Assembly: GCA_038501625.1 (NCBI GenBank)
Contig: JAZAYU010000019.1
Span: 3,618,501-3,682,500 of the forward strand
Origin: Corbicula japonica
Taxonomy: Eukaryota; Mollusca; Bivalvia; Venerida; Cyrenidae
Length of the DNA: 64,000 bases
Reading direction: 5' to 3'
The translations under genes and the position numbers were made by a program. The notes under the pieces are model-generated. The model did not search any database. It was not told where the DNA came from and saw only the letters and a program-made list of their open reading frames with translations. Every line of letters starts with the position of its first letter. Position 1 is the stretch's first letter. Positions 1 to 11,652 of this stretch are shown here, one piece after another.

Positions 1-687
1 GATAAATCCTTGTTTCACATCAAAGTTAATATCAAGCATTTGCTATCTCACATGTGCACAAATCATCTAAATCATGATAAATGACAAATAAACAACGGTG
101 AACATAACAATATCAATACTGAATTCCATTTTCCAGATGATCTCGATCCGTTACTGAGTTTTAAATCAGGCTGAGAATTCATTTTAACACGAATCTAAAT
201 ATTCCCATTAATTGGAATTATTTCACATTTACGTGGTGAAACATAATTATTTTTATTAATTAAATCCCTTCATTTTCAATTAACCACCGGTACCAACAGT
301 CGGTGACATCAACTAGTGCGGCAGAAAGATAAATGGCAGGAAATGACAGGAAACGTATATTCCGGCAACCACTTGTCGCTTGTTCCTATCTTTTACATTC
401 TAATGTTTTCTTTTCTACAAACATTAAAATATGGTTAGGGTTAGGGAAAGTGTTTTAATGCTGAAAAGTAAACCGTCACGTAACAAATGTAATAATTGCC
501 TCAGATTAAAATCTGCCTCATCCGTATTTAATGAAAAACAACATACGAATCTGCTAATAACTGTTCTCAACACCCCTGTATTACACATTGTCAAGACTTA
601 TTTTTCTAATCTGAAATTTATATTTGCTACCAAAAGGTGTATTAAAAATGTTCCTAGGTGTATTTAAGTCGTAAAAATGACTGAGAT
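1..687. other. Unique AT-rich intergenic sequence
   Basis: No gene or mobile element is recognised. The open frame at 431-667 (78 codons) has no recognisable motif and lies in low-complexity AT-rich DNA. A small CACCG/CGGTG hairpin lies near 285-306, and a short telomere-like tract is listed separately. Confidence 0.6.
433..446 (+). repeat. Short telomere-like (TTAGGG)2 tract
   Basis: The bases read GGTTAGGGTTAGGG, about two copies of the metazoan telomere hexamer. Similar short tracts occur near 12549, 18527, 54091 and 59869, and the last two lie in or just beside family A copies. Confidence 0.6.
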
Positions 688-1006
688 GCTGTGTTGAGCC
701 GATGGGTGGGTTGGAGTTATTTCACCATGACAACTTGTACTTGTTTTGTGATTTGAGAACCTGATGGGGCAAGTGTGAGGTTTGTGCACCCTTGAACCTG
801 GTTTAAACCCCAAGTGGCAAATTGTTTTGCCACTGACCGTTCCAAGGCGGTAACCCCTCGGGTTCTCACTTTCTTTAATTGTTTTTGGCGTCCATTTTGA
901 AACTGATTATTGTAATACCATGCTCTCTTTCCCTTTCTTCTTTTTGGCTGTGTGGGGTGGCTGTGTCTGCTGGATGTGGCCATTCCTGATATGCATATTT
1001 CACTTT
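688..1006 (-). repeat. Family A interspersed repeat, minus orientation
   Basis: This is a copy of a non-coding repeat seen at least ten times in the window. In its own orientation a copy starts near GCATATCAGGAATCGCC, passes a GA-rich box ending in GAGAGCATG, then a core with CGCCTTGGAACGGTCAGTGGC, a TTGCCACT hairpin partner, and a GGTTTAAACCAGGTTC segment, and ends near ACTTATCGGCTCAACA. Frames of 60-110 codons recur because copies share sequence; copies carry indels and frameshifts, so a protein is not supported. The class (SINE-like or non-autonomous DNA element) is unresolved. Confidence 0.8.
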
Positions 1007-1669
1007 TTTGTTAAGCCCATACTCGTACCTAAATCTGGAGAACAACCATTTCTGAACCTTACAAATGAAACTATTTCCTATTAAGTTTCAGTTGTAATGA
1101 CATAATTCCATAAATAATAGTGGCAGTTCGTAAGGGGTCCGCAGTTTAAAAATGTCATTAAGCTCTAATTTCAAATCAAATGTGATATTTTTAATAAACG
1201 TTTCCATGTTATTCTTCACTTAATATGCATAATTACTAAACACTTTATGTCTTCAGTCACATTTTTTTTGTTTTTCGAATTTTCTTTTCTGTAAAGAAGA
1301 CATGTGTTTATGTTTCCGATGCGGCACAGTATTTTTCACCTTTTTTCTATTTTTTAACTTTGTCGTATTTTTACCCATCCATATCTTTTTCAAAAATTGT
1401 TAAGTCTGTTTTGACAATATCAAAATTTAGACATATAATAAAATAACGTTAAAAGCCTAGTTTTAGTGAAACGACCTAGCCCATTATCAAAATCTCGAAA
1501 CAAGGCTGGTTTAGAGCTGATCGCGTGTACAATGTCGTCAGTTAAAGTATTGATCGATAGGACATGTCAACATTATTACGCGAGTAAATTAAGGGTTTCG
1601 TTCAGGATAATAGTAGAAATAGGTTAACAAGAAGATTAAAAAAGCCTCACCGTACAACAAATTATTGCA
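1007..1669. other. Intergenic, nothing recognised
   Basis: AT-rich sequence with homopolymer runs. I see no gene, hairpin or repeat family member. Confidence 0.5.
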
Positions 1670-1885
1670 GACTTGGTTTGATTGAGCCTGTTCGTTAGCT
1701 TAATGGAAATGCATATTACTTACAACGCCGCATAGCCAAGCGTTGAGTGTAACTCAGTAAGGTCACAAATAAAAATATCGTGCTCAACGACATTCTATTG
1801 ATAACATAACTTATTAAATGTGCGGGACGCCCTTTTACGACCGCCACGCAGCTCAAACAACGCTACTTTAACATTAAATAGATGA
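1670..1885 (+). repeat. Family B repeat, short internally deleted copy
   Basis: It contains the 5' block of family B (GGTTTGATTGAGCCTG followed by the AATGGAAATGCATATTAC segment and the GTTGAGTGTAACTC hairpin) joined directly to the family's tail (GTGCTCAACGACATTC, then the gtgcgggacgcccttttacgaccgccacg region). The internal 300 or so bases are missing. It ends in AAATAGATGA, which is how the family's 5' block begins elsewhere, so this looks like a solo or deletion form of a unit with repeated ends. Confidence 0.75.
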
Positions 1886-3985
1886 CAAAGAACGATTGAT
1901 TTCAGAACATTGCATAGCATTTATCAAGGTATAAACTCGGCAGAATATTCCGTAAGAATTTGTATATACCATCTTAGCAGGGATAGGAGAAAGATCATGT
2001 TCAAGTAGAATAAAGGTAGTATATAACTGATTGTGGCTAAGTAGATTCTCACATAATACTCTGTTTACATAACAATAATACATAATAATAACAATGAAAT
2101 AGCAGAGGTGGGCGAATTGTATTTTGTTCAAATTATACATTTTTATTTATTTAATTCTCGTCTACATACTTTCTTAAAACATTTAATTGTGTATTAAGTG
2201 AACTGAAATCCTAGCCAAAATGTAAATCAACGTTCTAACACATACAATTTTCGCATTAAGGAAAATGAAAGAAAGTGACATTTCTAGTCACACTAGACAC
2301 CTGGTATCGTTTTATTAACGGTCTTACGTACAATCTTGTATATCTAAAACTATTGGCGTAAATCTGTTTCGTCCAAAAAAAAGTCTGTTTTATCTTGGAG
2401 TTTTGAGTCTGTATATGATCTGCCTTACTTCTGCTAAAACAAGAACATGTACCAGTAATTTAGTCCAAGTGTTCATTGAAAAGGATTTTGCAAGATTTGT
2501 ATGCAATACAATCAAAATGAAAATCGACACTAATGAGTGACTATGTTTAGCTCAAAAGATAATCGAAGGTTGTTATTATCATGTAAATGTCTTAGTCCCG
2601 TTATCGAATCCTAACCCGGCGCGAAATTACTGAGGAGTGAAATAAAAGAAAAACTAAATAGATTGCAACGTCTCAGGGGAAATACATCGTTCACACGAGT
2701 CGTTCGATGCCGAAAAGTCTGCAGAGTTAAAATCTTACATCAATCTTTCTGGTGCTCTAAAACTTCCTTCTCTGAAATCCCTGATCGTTTTCAAGGCAAG
2801 CTTGAAAAAGTCGAATTACTACATTGAACGTTTGGCTTTTTGCTATTATCGTCTCTAAAATAAAACCAAAAATGATCGAAACACCTATGCAAATGTTTTT
2901 GATGAAACGAAGAAATTTCTAGAGCTCTGGTGATTTGTTTTCAAAAGTGAAGTATTGTTACCCGTCAGAAGATCTTTTTCAGAATCAACCAAGGCAGTTT
3001 AACAGAACAAGTTTTAAGTTTCAAACACATTTTGTGGGGATCTAGTCTCTTAAATTAAGTTAAGATTTCACAAAACCACTTTATTTCTAAATGTCTACTC
3101 CATACTGACAACGTTAACACATAACAAGGATATATCGTCCCCGTTTAGTTTTAAGTATTGTTTCAATTATTGATTCAATATCACAAGCTTATTAAATAAA
3201 TATTCATGGTAAATATACAAACAAATGCCTAGCTACGAATGAATAAAATTACCGCATAAAAAATAGAAGTAATACAAAGTTTTATGATTGGTTTGAAAAA
3301 TTGGTCAATCAAGCAGTGGCTATTGTCTAGATAAATTATGGGTAATGCTTTAAAGGTTTAGATTAAACCATAACCGAACGATTGGTAATATGTGACCGTG
3401 GCAAGAAAATGGGGCAAAATAAGAAAACAATAAAAATAATTATTTTCAGCTTTTGTTTTAAATTTTGATGTCCAGTGAGAAACAATGGACAAAACTTAAA
3501 ACTCCTTTTAAAGGTATGACTTTTTCAAATAACATTAATGGCGTGTGCGATGTCAAAAGACTTAAATAATATTTACGCTCATTGTAACTGATAACGGAAA
3601 TTGCAGTGTTGCACATTCGTATGAATTTACTTTTTTCTTTAAACGTTAACTCATACTATTAATACACGACTAATTTACAAATGCATCGCTTTTTGTAATA
3701 TTGTTGCAATAAGTCTACTATTTTGTTCAAGAGATATTGGTTGATTTGGAAACATGCTTTATGAAAAGGTCTTGGCAGAAGTATTCATGCATATGTATGA
3801 ATGCGCTTTACAATACACAATAACTTTTTACATATTACGAGAACTAAAAATTTGATAAAATTTGACCTCTTTTTATATAACTGTTGCGCGTTTGGTCCCA
3901 TTTTCGCAGACACATTTACATATGTAAAGCTATTCCGACCCAAGATACAAGGTTAATGGGTCACGTTTTGTTTAGTATTTTACAT
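1886..3985. other. Intergenic, no supported feature
   Basis: About 2.1 kb of AT-rich sequence. The only open frame of note (1874-2140 minus, 88 codons) has no recognised motif and sits at the edge of a family B fragment. No tandem repeat or long inverted repeat was seen. Confidence 0.5.
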
Positions 3986-4480
3986 AAATAGATGAAAAGG
4001 GAACTTTGAAGACCCTCGAACACGACAAATATGAAAATATTGCAGACTCGGTTTGATTGAGCCTGTTCATGGGCAGCAATGGAAATGTTTATAACTGCCC
4101 ACGCCGCCTATCCCCGGGCTGAGCGCAATTCAATATTTACACCAATAAACAGTTTGATCCATCCCAAACGATGGTATGCATATGGCGGTGAACATGGAAC
4201 CTTCATTGCGGTATTTTTATTAATACCATTCCATGTTCAGCGGCGTATGTTCCCCAGATAACAAAATGGGTTTGCCCTAAACGAGAAAACAATGGGCGGA
4301 ACTAAACAAAATAGAATTTTGAGAGGGGATCTTAGAATATTAATCCTGCATATCACAGACAACGCCAAAGGCAAAATTTAAAAAGCAGGAAGTATATCCT
4401 TGGGGGTGATTGAACAACATCCAAATTTATATTGTGTTTGATATTGAAACCACCCATCTTTAAACTGGCCGAAATACTAA
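3986..4480 (+). repeat. Family B repeat, copy 1 of a tandem pair (tail missing)
   Basis: It begins AAATAGATGAAAAGGGAAC. In order it shows hairpin 1 (GGGCAG 4071-4076 with CTGCCC 4095-4100), hairpin 2 (GAACATGGAA 4190-4199 with TTCCATGTTC 4229-4238), a GGGCGGAACTAAAC segment, and a CCTTGGGGGTGATTG segment. It stops at GCCGAAATACTAAA and is followed without gap by a second copy, so the roughly 130-base tail is absent. Open frames inside it are not conserved between copies and are not genes. Confidence 0.85.
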
Positions 4481-5095
4481 AAATAGATGAAAAGGGAACT
4501 TTGAAAGCCATCGAACACGACAAATATGAAAATATTGCAGGCTCGGTTTGATTGAGCCTGTTCATGGACAGTAATGGAAATGCATATTACTGTCCACGCC
4601 GCCTAGCCCCGGGTTGAGCGCAACTCAATATTTACACCAATAAACAGTACAATTTTGACCATACCAAACGATGGTGTGCATATGGCAGTGGACATGGAAC
4701 CTTCAGTGCGGTATTTTCAAATTAATACCATTCCATGTCCAGCGGCGTATGGTCCCCAGATAAAAGAATGATTTTGCCCTTAACGAGAAAACAATGGGCG
4801 GAACTAAACAAAATAGAATTTTGACAGGGGATCTTAGAATGTAAATCCTGCATATCACAGACAACGTCAAAGGCAAAATTTAAAAAGCAGGAAGCATATC
4901 CTTGGGGGTGATTGAACAATATCCAAATTTATACTAGCTTGGATATTGAAACCACCCATCTTCAAACTTGCCGAAATACTAAAAACAAAAGTAAATTTAG
5001 AAGTACTATTAACTAAGTACATAAATATCGTGCTCGACGACCTTCAAAGGACGTAACTGATAACAGCACTGATTGAATGTACGGGGGAACTTTAG
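4481..5095 (+). repeat. Family B repeat, full-length copy 2
   Basis: Head-to-tail with the preceding copy. It shows the CAGGCTC/GAGCCTG hairpin, GGACAG 4566-4571 with CTGTCC 4590-4595, TTGAG/CTCAA around the GCGCAA loop, and GGACATGGAA 4690-4699 with TTCCATGTCC 4731-4740. The tail (GTGCTCGACGACCTTC, then CTGATAACAGCACTGATTG) is present. Two of the hairpins differ from copy 1 by paired changes that keep pairing. It is non-coding and looks structured. Confidence 0.85.
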
Positions 5096-5860
5096 AGTGT
5101 TTTCTAAGCAACTATTATATGTATTTGTGGAAATTCACTTTGTATAAAAGTTGTTACTTTCACGCAATACAATAACAGTTTCAAAGTCCTTGTTCCTAAA
5201 GCAAAAAAAAAACATCTAAACGGTCTCCGCTCTTTAATTGAAGATTAGAAGAAATCGGGGTACCAGCTTTTGCTAGCTATTTATAGACAGCTATTTATAG
5301 ATTTTTGATATAAATAAATTTACAATAAAAGTTTAAAGAAAACATTTTTGTCACTGACAATCAGGTAAATAATTTATATCGAAGGTAAAACATGTGACGT
5401 TGAGACTAATATTTAATCTTTTACGGTTCTGTAACGAAAGTCTTAAACAATTGGGGTATTTCTTTATATATTTCTTGTTCTCCATAAATAAACTTTAAAC
5501 AAATAGTAAACAGTTCTTAAAAATTTTTTGAAGATACGATCAATGTACGAAATGACTGGCAAATGTATCATAGAAAAATATTACTGATCCACAATTAACC
5601 TCTCTTATTACATTTAAGACACATCTTTGCCTAGCGTGATGTGTCTTTTTTTGTAAAGATAACAATATTTAATTAATAATTCGCTATACACGACATATCT
5701 ATCAGATTTCTGTAATGTTTGACAAATTAAAGACATCAGAAATGATTATTCTGCAGATTTGTACTATGTCGTAGTTTTCAGTTTAATCAATATAAAAAAA
5801 TCAAATAAAACATATTTGTCAAAAATAATTATTTTACATCATCAGTTAATCAACGTTAAG
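5096..5860. other. Intergenic with one small stem-loop
   Basis: AT-rich. At about 5618-5655 GACACATC and GATGTGTC form an 8-bp stem around a loop of about 12 bases, followed by a T-run. At 5267-5303 AGCTATTTATAG occurs twice. Nothing coding is seen. Confidence 0.5.
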
Positions 5861-5872
5861 TTTTTTTTTGTT

Positions 5873-5903
<31 letters not shown>

Positions 5904-5913
5904 GGCGGGGGGG
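5861..5913 (+). repeat. Poly-T tract running directly into a poly-G tract
   Basis: T9-G-T12 is followed by a run of 30 G interrupted once by C at 5906. The G-run could form a quadruplex. Its true length is uncertain because such runs are hard to sequence and assemble. Confidence 0.9.
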
Positions 5914-7986
5914 TTGATGGGACTATATTTGGAATGCTATAAAAGAGCAGTTGGAAACGTTCAGTCCATTTTGACAAACACTTTCATCACATTGGAAAAT
6001 CAGTTTGAACCTGTATAAAGTTTTTACAAAATCTCTCAGCATAGCCCTGCCTCGCATCCAATAAATCCCCTCACACACCCAGAGCTTTGTGAACAGCCCC
6101 TTCCGTCACCCACGCAAGTTCGCACTAATAATAAATCATATCCGCATTCCCCATCCACACCCAATCAGCACCGAGAACAGTCCCTGTCTGCAATTCAGCC
6201 ACCCTCACGCATCCCTCACTCAAACTCATGAAACAGGGAGAACAGCCCCTAAAGCTGCGGACAAGTAGAACATTCCCCTTTCGAACAATCCGCCCATCAA
6301 ACTGAGCAGCAAGAAAAATATTACATGTTTTGTAATATCATAAGTTAGTCTAAACTTTATTGCAAATTGCATACTCCGCAGATTTCTATTATTATCCCTA
6401 CAATGAAAGTATAAAACTACCATAACTTTGAATATTAGTGTTAAATGACTTAAACTGAATGTTTGGTTTTAATATTTTTGCAACATTTTTATACTCCAAA
6501 TTATTAAAATAGAAAAAAAATGAAGAAAAAATAACTGGCAGTGTCGGTAAATTCCAAGAAAAGACGTTTATTTTTGTTTTCATATATTATGAACACATGT
6601 AAACACATTACTAAATAAAATATTATAACTTTGCAAAAATGGTAACCACAGTACAGGTGTTCTAAAATATTTTTTTCCGAAACATGAAAACATAAAGCAG
6701 ACACACAGATGCACAAACAATAAAGTATTACCTCATATATCAATTAATGATGCAAAAAATCCAGAAGGAAAAAATATCCGATGTTAAAATAACCAAATTT
6801 CCAATTGTCGTATCATGCCAGTTACTCCAAGCAAGTAAAATTTTTCGCCTAGACAGAGACGCTAATCTGTGAGTAGCGGCCGATCGAATACAATCTCTAT
6901 ACAGTCGTCTGTTCAGAAAAGCCGATTGAGCTCCCTACGAAGCTTGTTCTCTTGTTCACAATCAAATAATAATGTATTTCACTTGTATTTCACATCATTT
7001 GATAATTGTCAGATGTTCAAATTAATGTGGACTTTAAGATGTTTTAGAGGAAATCGATTGAAAATGAAAAATGCTATCAATTTTGCTGGTTGCGCTCTTT
7101 TGAACCTTATTGTTCCCCAAACAATTTTACTCTCCACGTGTGTCAGGAATTTGTGCGAAATATTTAGAAAAGATATGATGTTTCTTTGTGTTTTGTAACC
7201 CTATTTCTAGAACCTTCTTTATTTCTTTATTTGCTTAGAGTACTACGAACACATTGCGAACATACATTAAAATACATGATATACAGAATATGCTCTGTTG
7301 CTAAAACATGTATAACTTATTAATTATAATTAAACAATCACATGATACTTTGTTTAGTACATAGAAAATTAATAATTTATTGCATTACTGGTGAATTTGG
7401 TTTGAGTGTTCTTTTGCAAGAATCATGAAGAATCAAGCTCAGTAAAGATAGATCGGATCCGGGAGACACAGTGTGTTTCATCTCATGAATATATGGGAAC
7501 TACTAAGGCCTAGCTATGTAAAAGTTATAGTGTTCAGGTTTTTTAAAAGAACGACAGTCTACGTGTTTAGAAAGTTATGATAACAGTTTTATAAAATATT
7601 GGTTTGAAATATTTCGGGTGTAAATCAATATTTGAGCTTCAAATAATGATATTCAACTGATTAATAACCCTTTTCGCAAATCTCTTCCATTCATCAATCC
7701 TGCACATCTCCCTTTAAATATAAATTTTCTCAATGGCCTGACATCAAATTAAAGTACTTTGTACGTTTGCTCCATAGAAAAGGGGACACAATGATGTTGG
7801 CATATTACTTTGAAAGTTCGAACACTCACGTATAAATTTCCTTATTTTTAACAAGTCGGTACAAGATCAAACACAATGTTCATTAATATTTTATAAATCG
7901 TGATAAGAAAAACTACTGTACCAGTTACATCCAATACATTCGTTGGACAACAACAGCATTTAAGAATAGAAAAGCGCACACCACTG
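5914..7986. other. Intergenic with a C-rich, G-poor stretch
   Basis: From about 6040 to 6290 the + strand is unusually rich in C and poor in G compared with the AT-rich surroundings. Several open frames of 60-110 codons exist (longest 6869-7198 plus) but none has a recognisable motif, splice context or conserved partner. Confidence 0.4.
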
Positions 7987-8496
7987 TATGTTATACTTCT
8001 GTTTGTCTTTGGCCAAGCTTACACTTCAGTATGTCGCTGGCCAAGCTAATACTCTGTATGTCGCTGACCAAACTAACACTACAGTATGTCGCTGGCAAAG
8101 CTTACACTTCTGTATGTCGCTGGCCAAGCTAACACTTCTGTATGTCGCTGGCCAAGCTAACACTTCTGTATGTCTTTGGCCAAGCTAGCACTTCTGTATG
8201 TCGCTGGCAAAGCTAACACTTCTGATTGTCTTTGGCCAAGCTTACACTTCTGTTTGTCTTTGGCCAAGCTTACACTTCAGTATGTCGCTGGCCAAGCTAA
8301 CACTTCTGTATGTCGTTTGCAAAGATTACACTATTCTATCTCGTTGGTCAAGATTACACTACTGTATGTCGCTGGCCAAGCTTATACTTTTGTATGTCGA
8401 CACTACTGTATGTAGTTGGCCAAGCTAACACTTCCGTATGTCGCTGATCAAGCTTATACTTATATAATTATGTCGCTGACCAAGCTAAAACTACAG
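7987..8496 (+). repeat. 28-bp minisatellite, left (divergent) block
   Basis: About 18 diverged units of a 28-bp repeat whose core is TATGTCGCTGGCCAAGCTTA, followed by CACTNCTG. This block is more diverged than the centre of the right block. The two blocks were one array before a MITE inserted at 8497/8498. Open frames here are repeat translation, not a gene. Confidence 0.9.
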
Positions 8497-8498
8497 TA

Positions 8499-8876
8499 CC
8501 GTAAATTGGGATGTTTTGGCGTCGTGATATTTTGGCCATTTCGCCCCAAAGTTCCAGTGTTTTATTTTGGCCAGTTTAATTTTGGCCATTTATCATTGTG
8601 TGGCAAAAAATAAACACAAGTGCGTTATTTTGGCATGTCATCTTACTAGATTGGTCTGCATTTATCTTAGACATATTTATAAACGATACAATACGACAGG
8701 AGAAAGCAACAAAGGCAGCAAAATTAATCATTTTAAATACAAAATATTGTTGTGCTTGCACTACATAGGCTTAACTTTCACCTGTGACATATTTTGGTGT
8801 GTTTAATTTTGGCCTTTTCATTAAGGTGGCCAAACAGGCCAATTATTAACCAAGGCTAAAATATCCCAATTTACGG
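8499..8876. mobile_element. 378-bp MITE inserted in the minisatellite
   Basis: The ends are inverted: CCGTAAATTGGGATGTTTTG at the left, and the reverse complement of the right end reads CCGTAAATTGGGATATTTTA. TA flanks both sides (8497-8498 and 8877-8878). Removing the element and one TA restores an uninterrupted minisatellite unit (ACTACAG-TA-TGTCGTTGGCC). Several TTTTGGCCA motifs lie inside. TA duplication with short inverted ends fits a Tc1/mariner-type or similar non-autonomous element; no transposase is encoded. Confidence 0.88.
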
Positions 8877-8878
8877 TA

Positions 8879-9878
8879 TGTCGTTGGCCAAGCTTACCCT
8901 TCTGTATATCGCTGGTCAAGTTTACACTACTGTATGTCGCTGGCCAAGTTTACACTTCTGTATGTCGTTGGCCAAGCTTACACTTCTGTATATCGCTGGT
9001 CAAGTTTACACTTCTGTATTTCGCTGGCTAAGTAAACACTACAGTATGTCGTTGGCCAAGCTTACACTGCTGTATGTCGCTGGCCAAGCTAACACTACAT
9101 TATGTCGTCGGCCAAGCTTACACTGCTGTATGTCGTTGGCCAAGCTTACACTTACTTCTTTATATCCCTGGCCAAGTTTACACTACTGTATGTCGCTGGC
9201 CAAGCTTTACACTGCTGTATGTCGTTGGCCAAGCTTACACTGTTGTATGTCGCTGGCCAAGCTTACACTGCTGTATGTCGCTGGCCAAACTTACACTGTT
9301 GTATGTCGCTGGCCAAGCTTACACTGTTGTATGTCGCTGGCCAAGCTTACACTGTTGTATGTCGCTGGCCAAGCTTACACTGTTGTATGTCGCTGGCCAA
9401 GCTTACACTGTTGTATGTCGCTGGCCAAGCTTACACTGCTGTATGTCGCTGGCCAAGCTTACACTGTTGTGTGTCGCTGGCCAAGCTTACACTGCTGTAT
9501 GTCGCTGGCCAAGCTTACACTGCTGTATGTCGCTGGCCAAGCTAACACTACAGTATGTCGTTGGCCCAAGCTTACACTTCTTTATATCCCTGGTCAAGAT
9601 TACACTACCGTATTACGTTGGCCAAGATTACACTTCTGTATGTCACTGGTCAAGATTACACTACTGTGTTTCGTTGGCCAATATTACACTCTGTTTGTCG
9701 ATTACCAACAGTTCACAGCTGTATGTCGTTAACCGTGATAACACTAACTTATGTCGCTGGTAAAGCTTAAAATACCGTTTGTCGTTATAAAAGCTTGCAC
9801 AGCAGTATTGCGCGTGCCAAAATTTCGCTACTGTTTGTCGCTGGCCAAGCTTTCTCTACTGTTTGTCTCTTGCCAATA
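8879..9878 (+). repeat. 28-bp minisatellite, right block
   Basis: About 35 head-to-tail units. The most uniform units are at about 9200-9550 (CGCTGGCCAAGCTTACACTG core), and divergence rises towards both edges. Since 28 is not a multiple of 3, the reading frame rotates through three phases, and the common unit lacks stops in all three plus frames. This produces three overlapping long frames (up to 284 codons, 8878-9732) that encode the same 28-residue pattern. They are best explained as a by-product of the repeat. Confidence 0.93.
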
Positions 9879-11337
9879 AACACCAAATTGTTCGCCGCTA
9901 AAATATCAAATATATTGTCAAATGAAACAATGATTAAGGACATGATATCAATAATCTTAGACTGGAAGTAATAATGGGAATATAAATCATGATTGTAGTT
10001 TCTGTAGAATGGATCAGTAAACATAGAATGATTACAATATCCTGTATATGCAACTATTTCACGAGAGATCTGCAATGTTTAATTCTCATTTCATAGACAG
10101 GTCGAAACTCTATGTTAACATCCTTCCGAATAGCGAGCCTATCATTTGATGACTTTCACGGTTTTTGTTATTTTATGTGTTACTATAGATATTGCAAAAC
10201 AAAAATTTTCATTGTAAAAAATTCTATTTTAAAAGAGCCTCATGTGTGGCAATAAATCTTTATATCATATAACACTCCAAATTGTGTTCAAGACCTTTAA
10301 AAACGAAAACGTAGTCATCTGTAAATATGATAAGAATGTATTGTATTACATTTAAAAATATAGCAACACCTGCAAAATTAAAAAAAAAAGATTTCACATC
10401 AACATGATGTAGGCGAATTCGTGAAGATTAAGTTGCGCACAACCCGGTGCTATCAAAGTTATTTTTATCTATTGAATGTACTTTTTAAATAGGAATAATA
10501 ATGGTGCCTATTTAAAATAGACAAATTTTAAAAAAGATTGTTCATAGTGGTATAATAAATAAAAAGTACTTATTTAAAAAGAATCTAACAAAGATAAAAG
10601 ACATGAGCTTTTCTCGATAAAATTGCTTTCCATGAGAATGCCAAAATGTCACTGATCTCATTTTCACAGCCTTGATCGTGTTGTTAAGCCTTCGTTTTCC
10701 ATACAGAGTCTATTCTCAGATATGGCGGACGATAGTCATACATGTAACGGCGGTAGCTTCGTTACATTTGTCACGATGTTCATTGTCGAGATACATTTTC
10801 TGACTTATTTATGAATGTAATTATTGTTCAACCATTTGCTTGTAATATTAATCAAAAATTCATGTTTAAGTTGTAAAATTTCGAAGACAATGTTCAAAGT
10901 GAGAAACAGTTTGTATTTTGCTTGATACTGAAGTTGATTTGAAATTCGTAACAGCGGTCTCGTAAGCCCTCTTTGTAAAGTGTCGACATAGTAAACCGGA
11001 GGTACGAGGTTCGAATCCTGGTCGAGGCGGCACTTTCCAACCCAAATCTGTCACAATGGCGTCGTGGAAAATGCAATCACCCTTGGATCTCTTTTGGGCG
11101 AAGCATGCGGCTGAGGTATTCGGCCCGACCATTGGTACATGTAGACCCTTGCGGATATTTGCTAAGTTAATTGGAAATGTTGTTGAGAATAAAGGGGCAA
11201 TGCCTTAATATTAAACTTTGCATTGCTCTAGGATTGTTGGAGCGCTAGAGTTTTTAAGCATAATAATGTATACGTTGATTGTAATGTACAAAAGATATTT
11301 ATTTTTAAGAAACATGTTTTCAGACAGATTGAAGTAG
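9879..11337. other. Intergenic with a tRNA-like remnant
   Basis: AT-rich and mostly featureless. Open frames at 9785-10075 and 10866-11132 (minus) are not recognised; the latter is the translation of the tRNA-like segment described separately. Confidence 0.5.
10957..11032 (+). other. tRNA-like (Pol III B-box) remnant
   Basis: GGTTCGAATCC at 11008-11018 matches the internal B-box of tRNA genes. The arms needed for a functional cloverleaf pair poorly and no clear A-box is seen at the right distance. A degraded tRNA pseudogene or a SINE head is more likely than a working tRNA gene. Confidence 0.4.
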
Positions 11338-11652
11338 CACTTGGGTGGGTTGGAGTTATTTCACCAAGACAATTTGTACTTGTTTTGTGATACGAGAACC
11401 TGTTGGGGCAAGTGTGAGGTTGGTGCACCCTAGAACCTGGTTTAAACCCCCAGTGGCAATTTGTTTTGCCACTGACCGTTCCAAGGCGGTATCCCCAAAG
11501 GTTCTCTTGTTTATTAATTGTTTGTGGCGTCCTATTTGAATTGACATACATATATAAAACATGCGCTCTCTCTATCTTCCTCTCTTCTTTTTCGCTGCGT
11601 GGGGAGGCTGTGTTTTTTGAGTGTGGCGATTCCTGATATGCATATGTTGCTT
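11338..11652 (-). repeat. Family A repeat, minus orientation
   Basis: Contains, on the minus strand, the GATATGCATA-type start (here ATATGCATATCAGGAATCGC), the GA-rich box ending in GCATG, the CGCCTTGGAACGGTCAGTGGC core and the ACCTCACACTTGCCCCAAC segment. It lacks the extended 3' portion seen in the copies at 18955 and 34796. A short plus-strand stub of the same family lies at about 11899-11957. Confidence 0.85.

Noticed and set aside
717..983. 88-codon minus frame with ALERSVAKQFATWG as a conserved protein
   Set aside because: The same translation recurs in every family A copy with frameshifts and stops; it is a repeat, not a gene.
4481..5095. Retrozyme with hammerhead ribozyme in family B
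   Set aside because: No CTGATGA...GAAA core was found on either strand of the block, although hairpins and tandem copies first suggested it.
6869..7198. 109-codon plus frame
   Set aside because: Composition looks like translated non-coding DNA; no homologous copy, motif or exon signals.
8878..9763. Long overlapping open frames (284, 229 and 147 codons) as a repeat-protein gene
   Set aside because: All arise from the 28-bp minisatellite rotating through three frames; there is no signal peptide, splice context or frame preference, and a MITE interrupts the array.
10957..11032. Functional tRNA gene
   Set aside because: B-box present, but acceptor and D arms do not pair; treated as a remnant.
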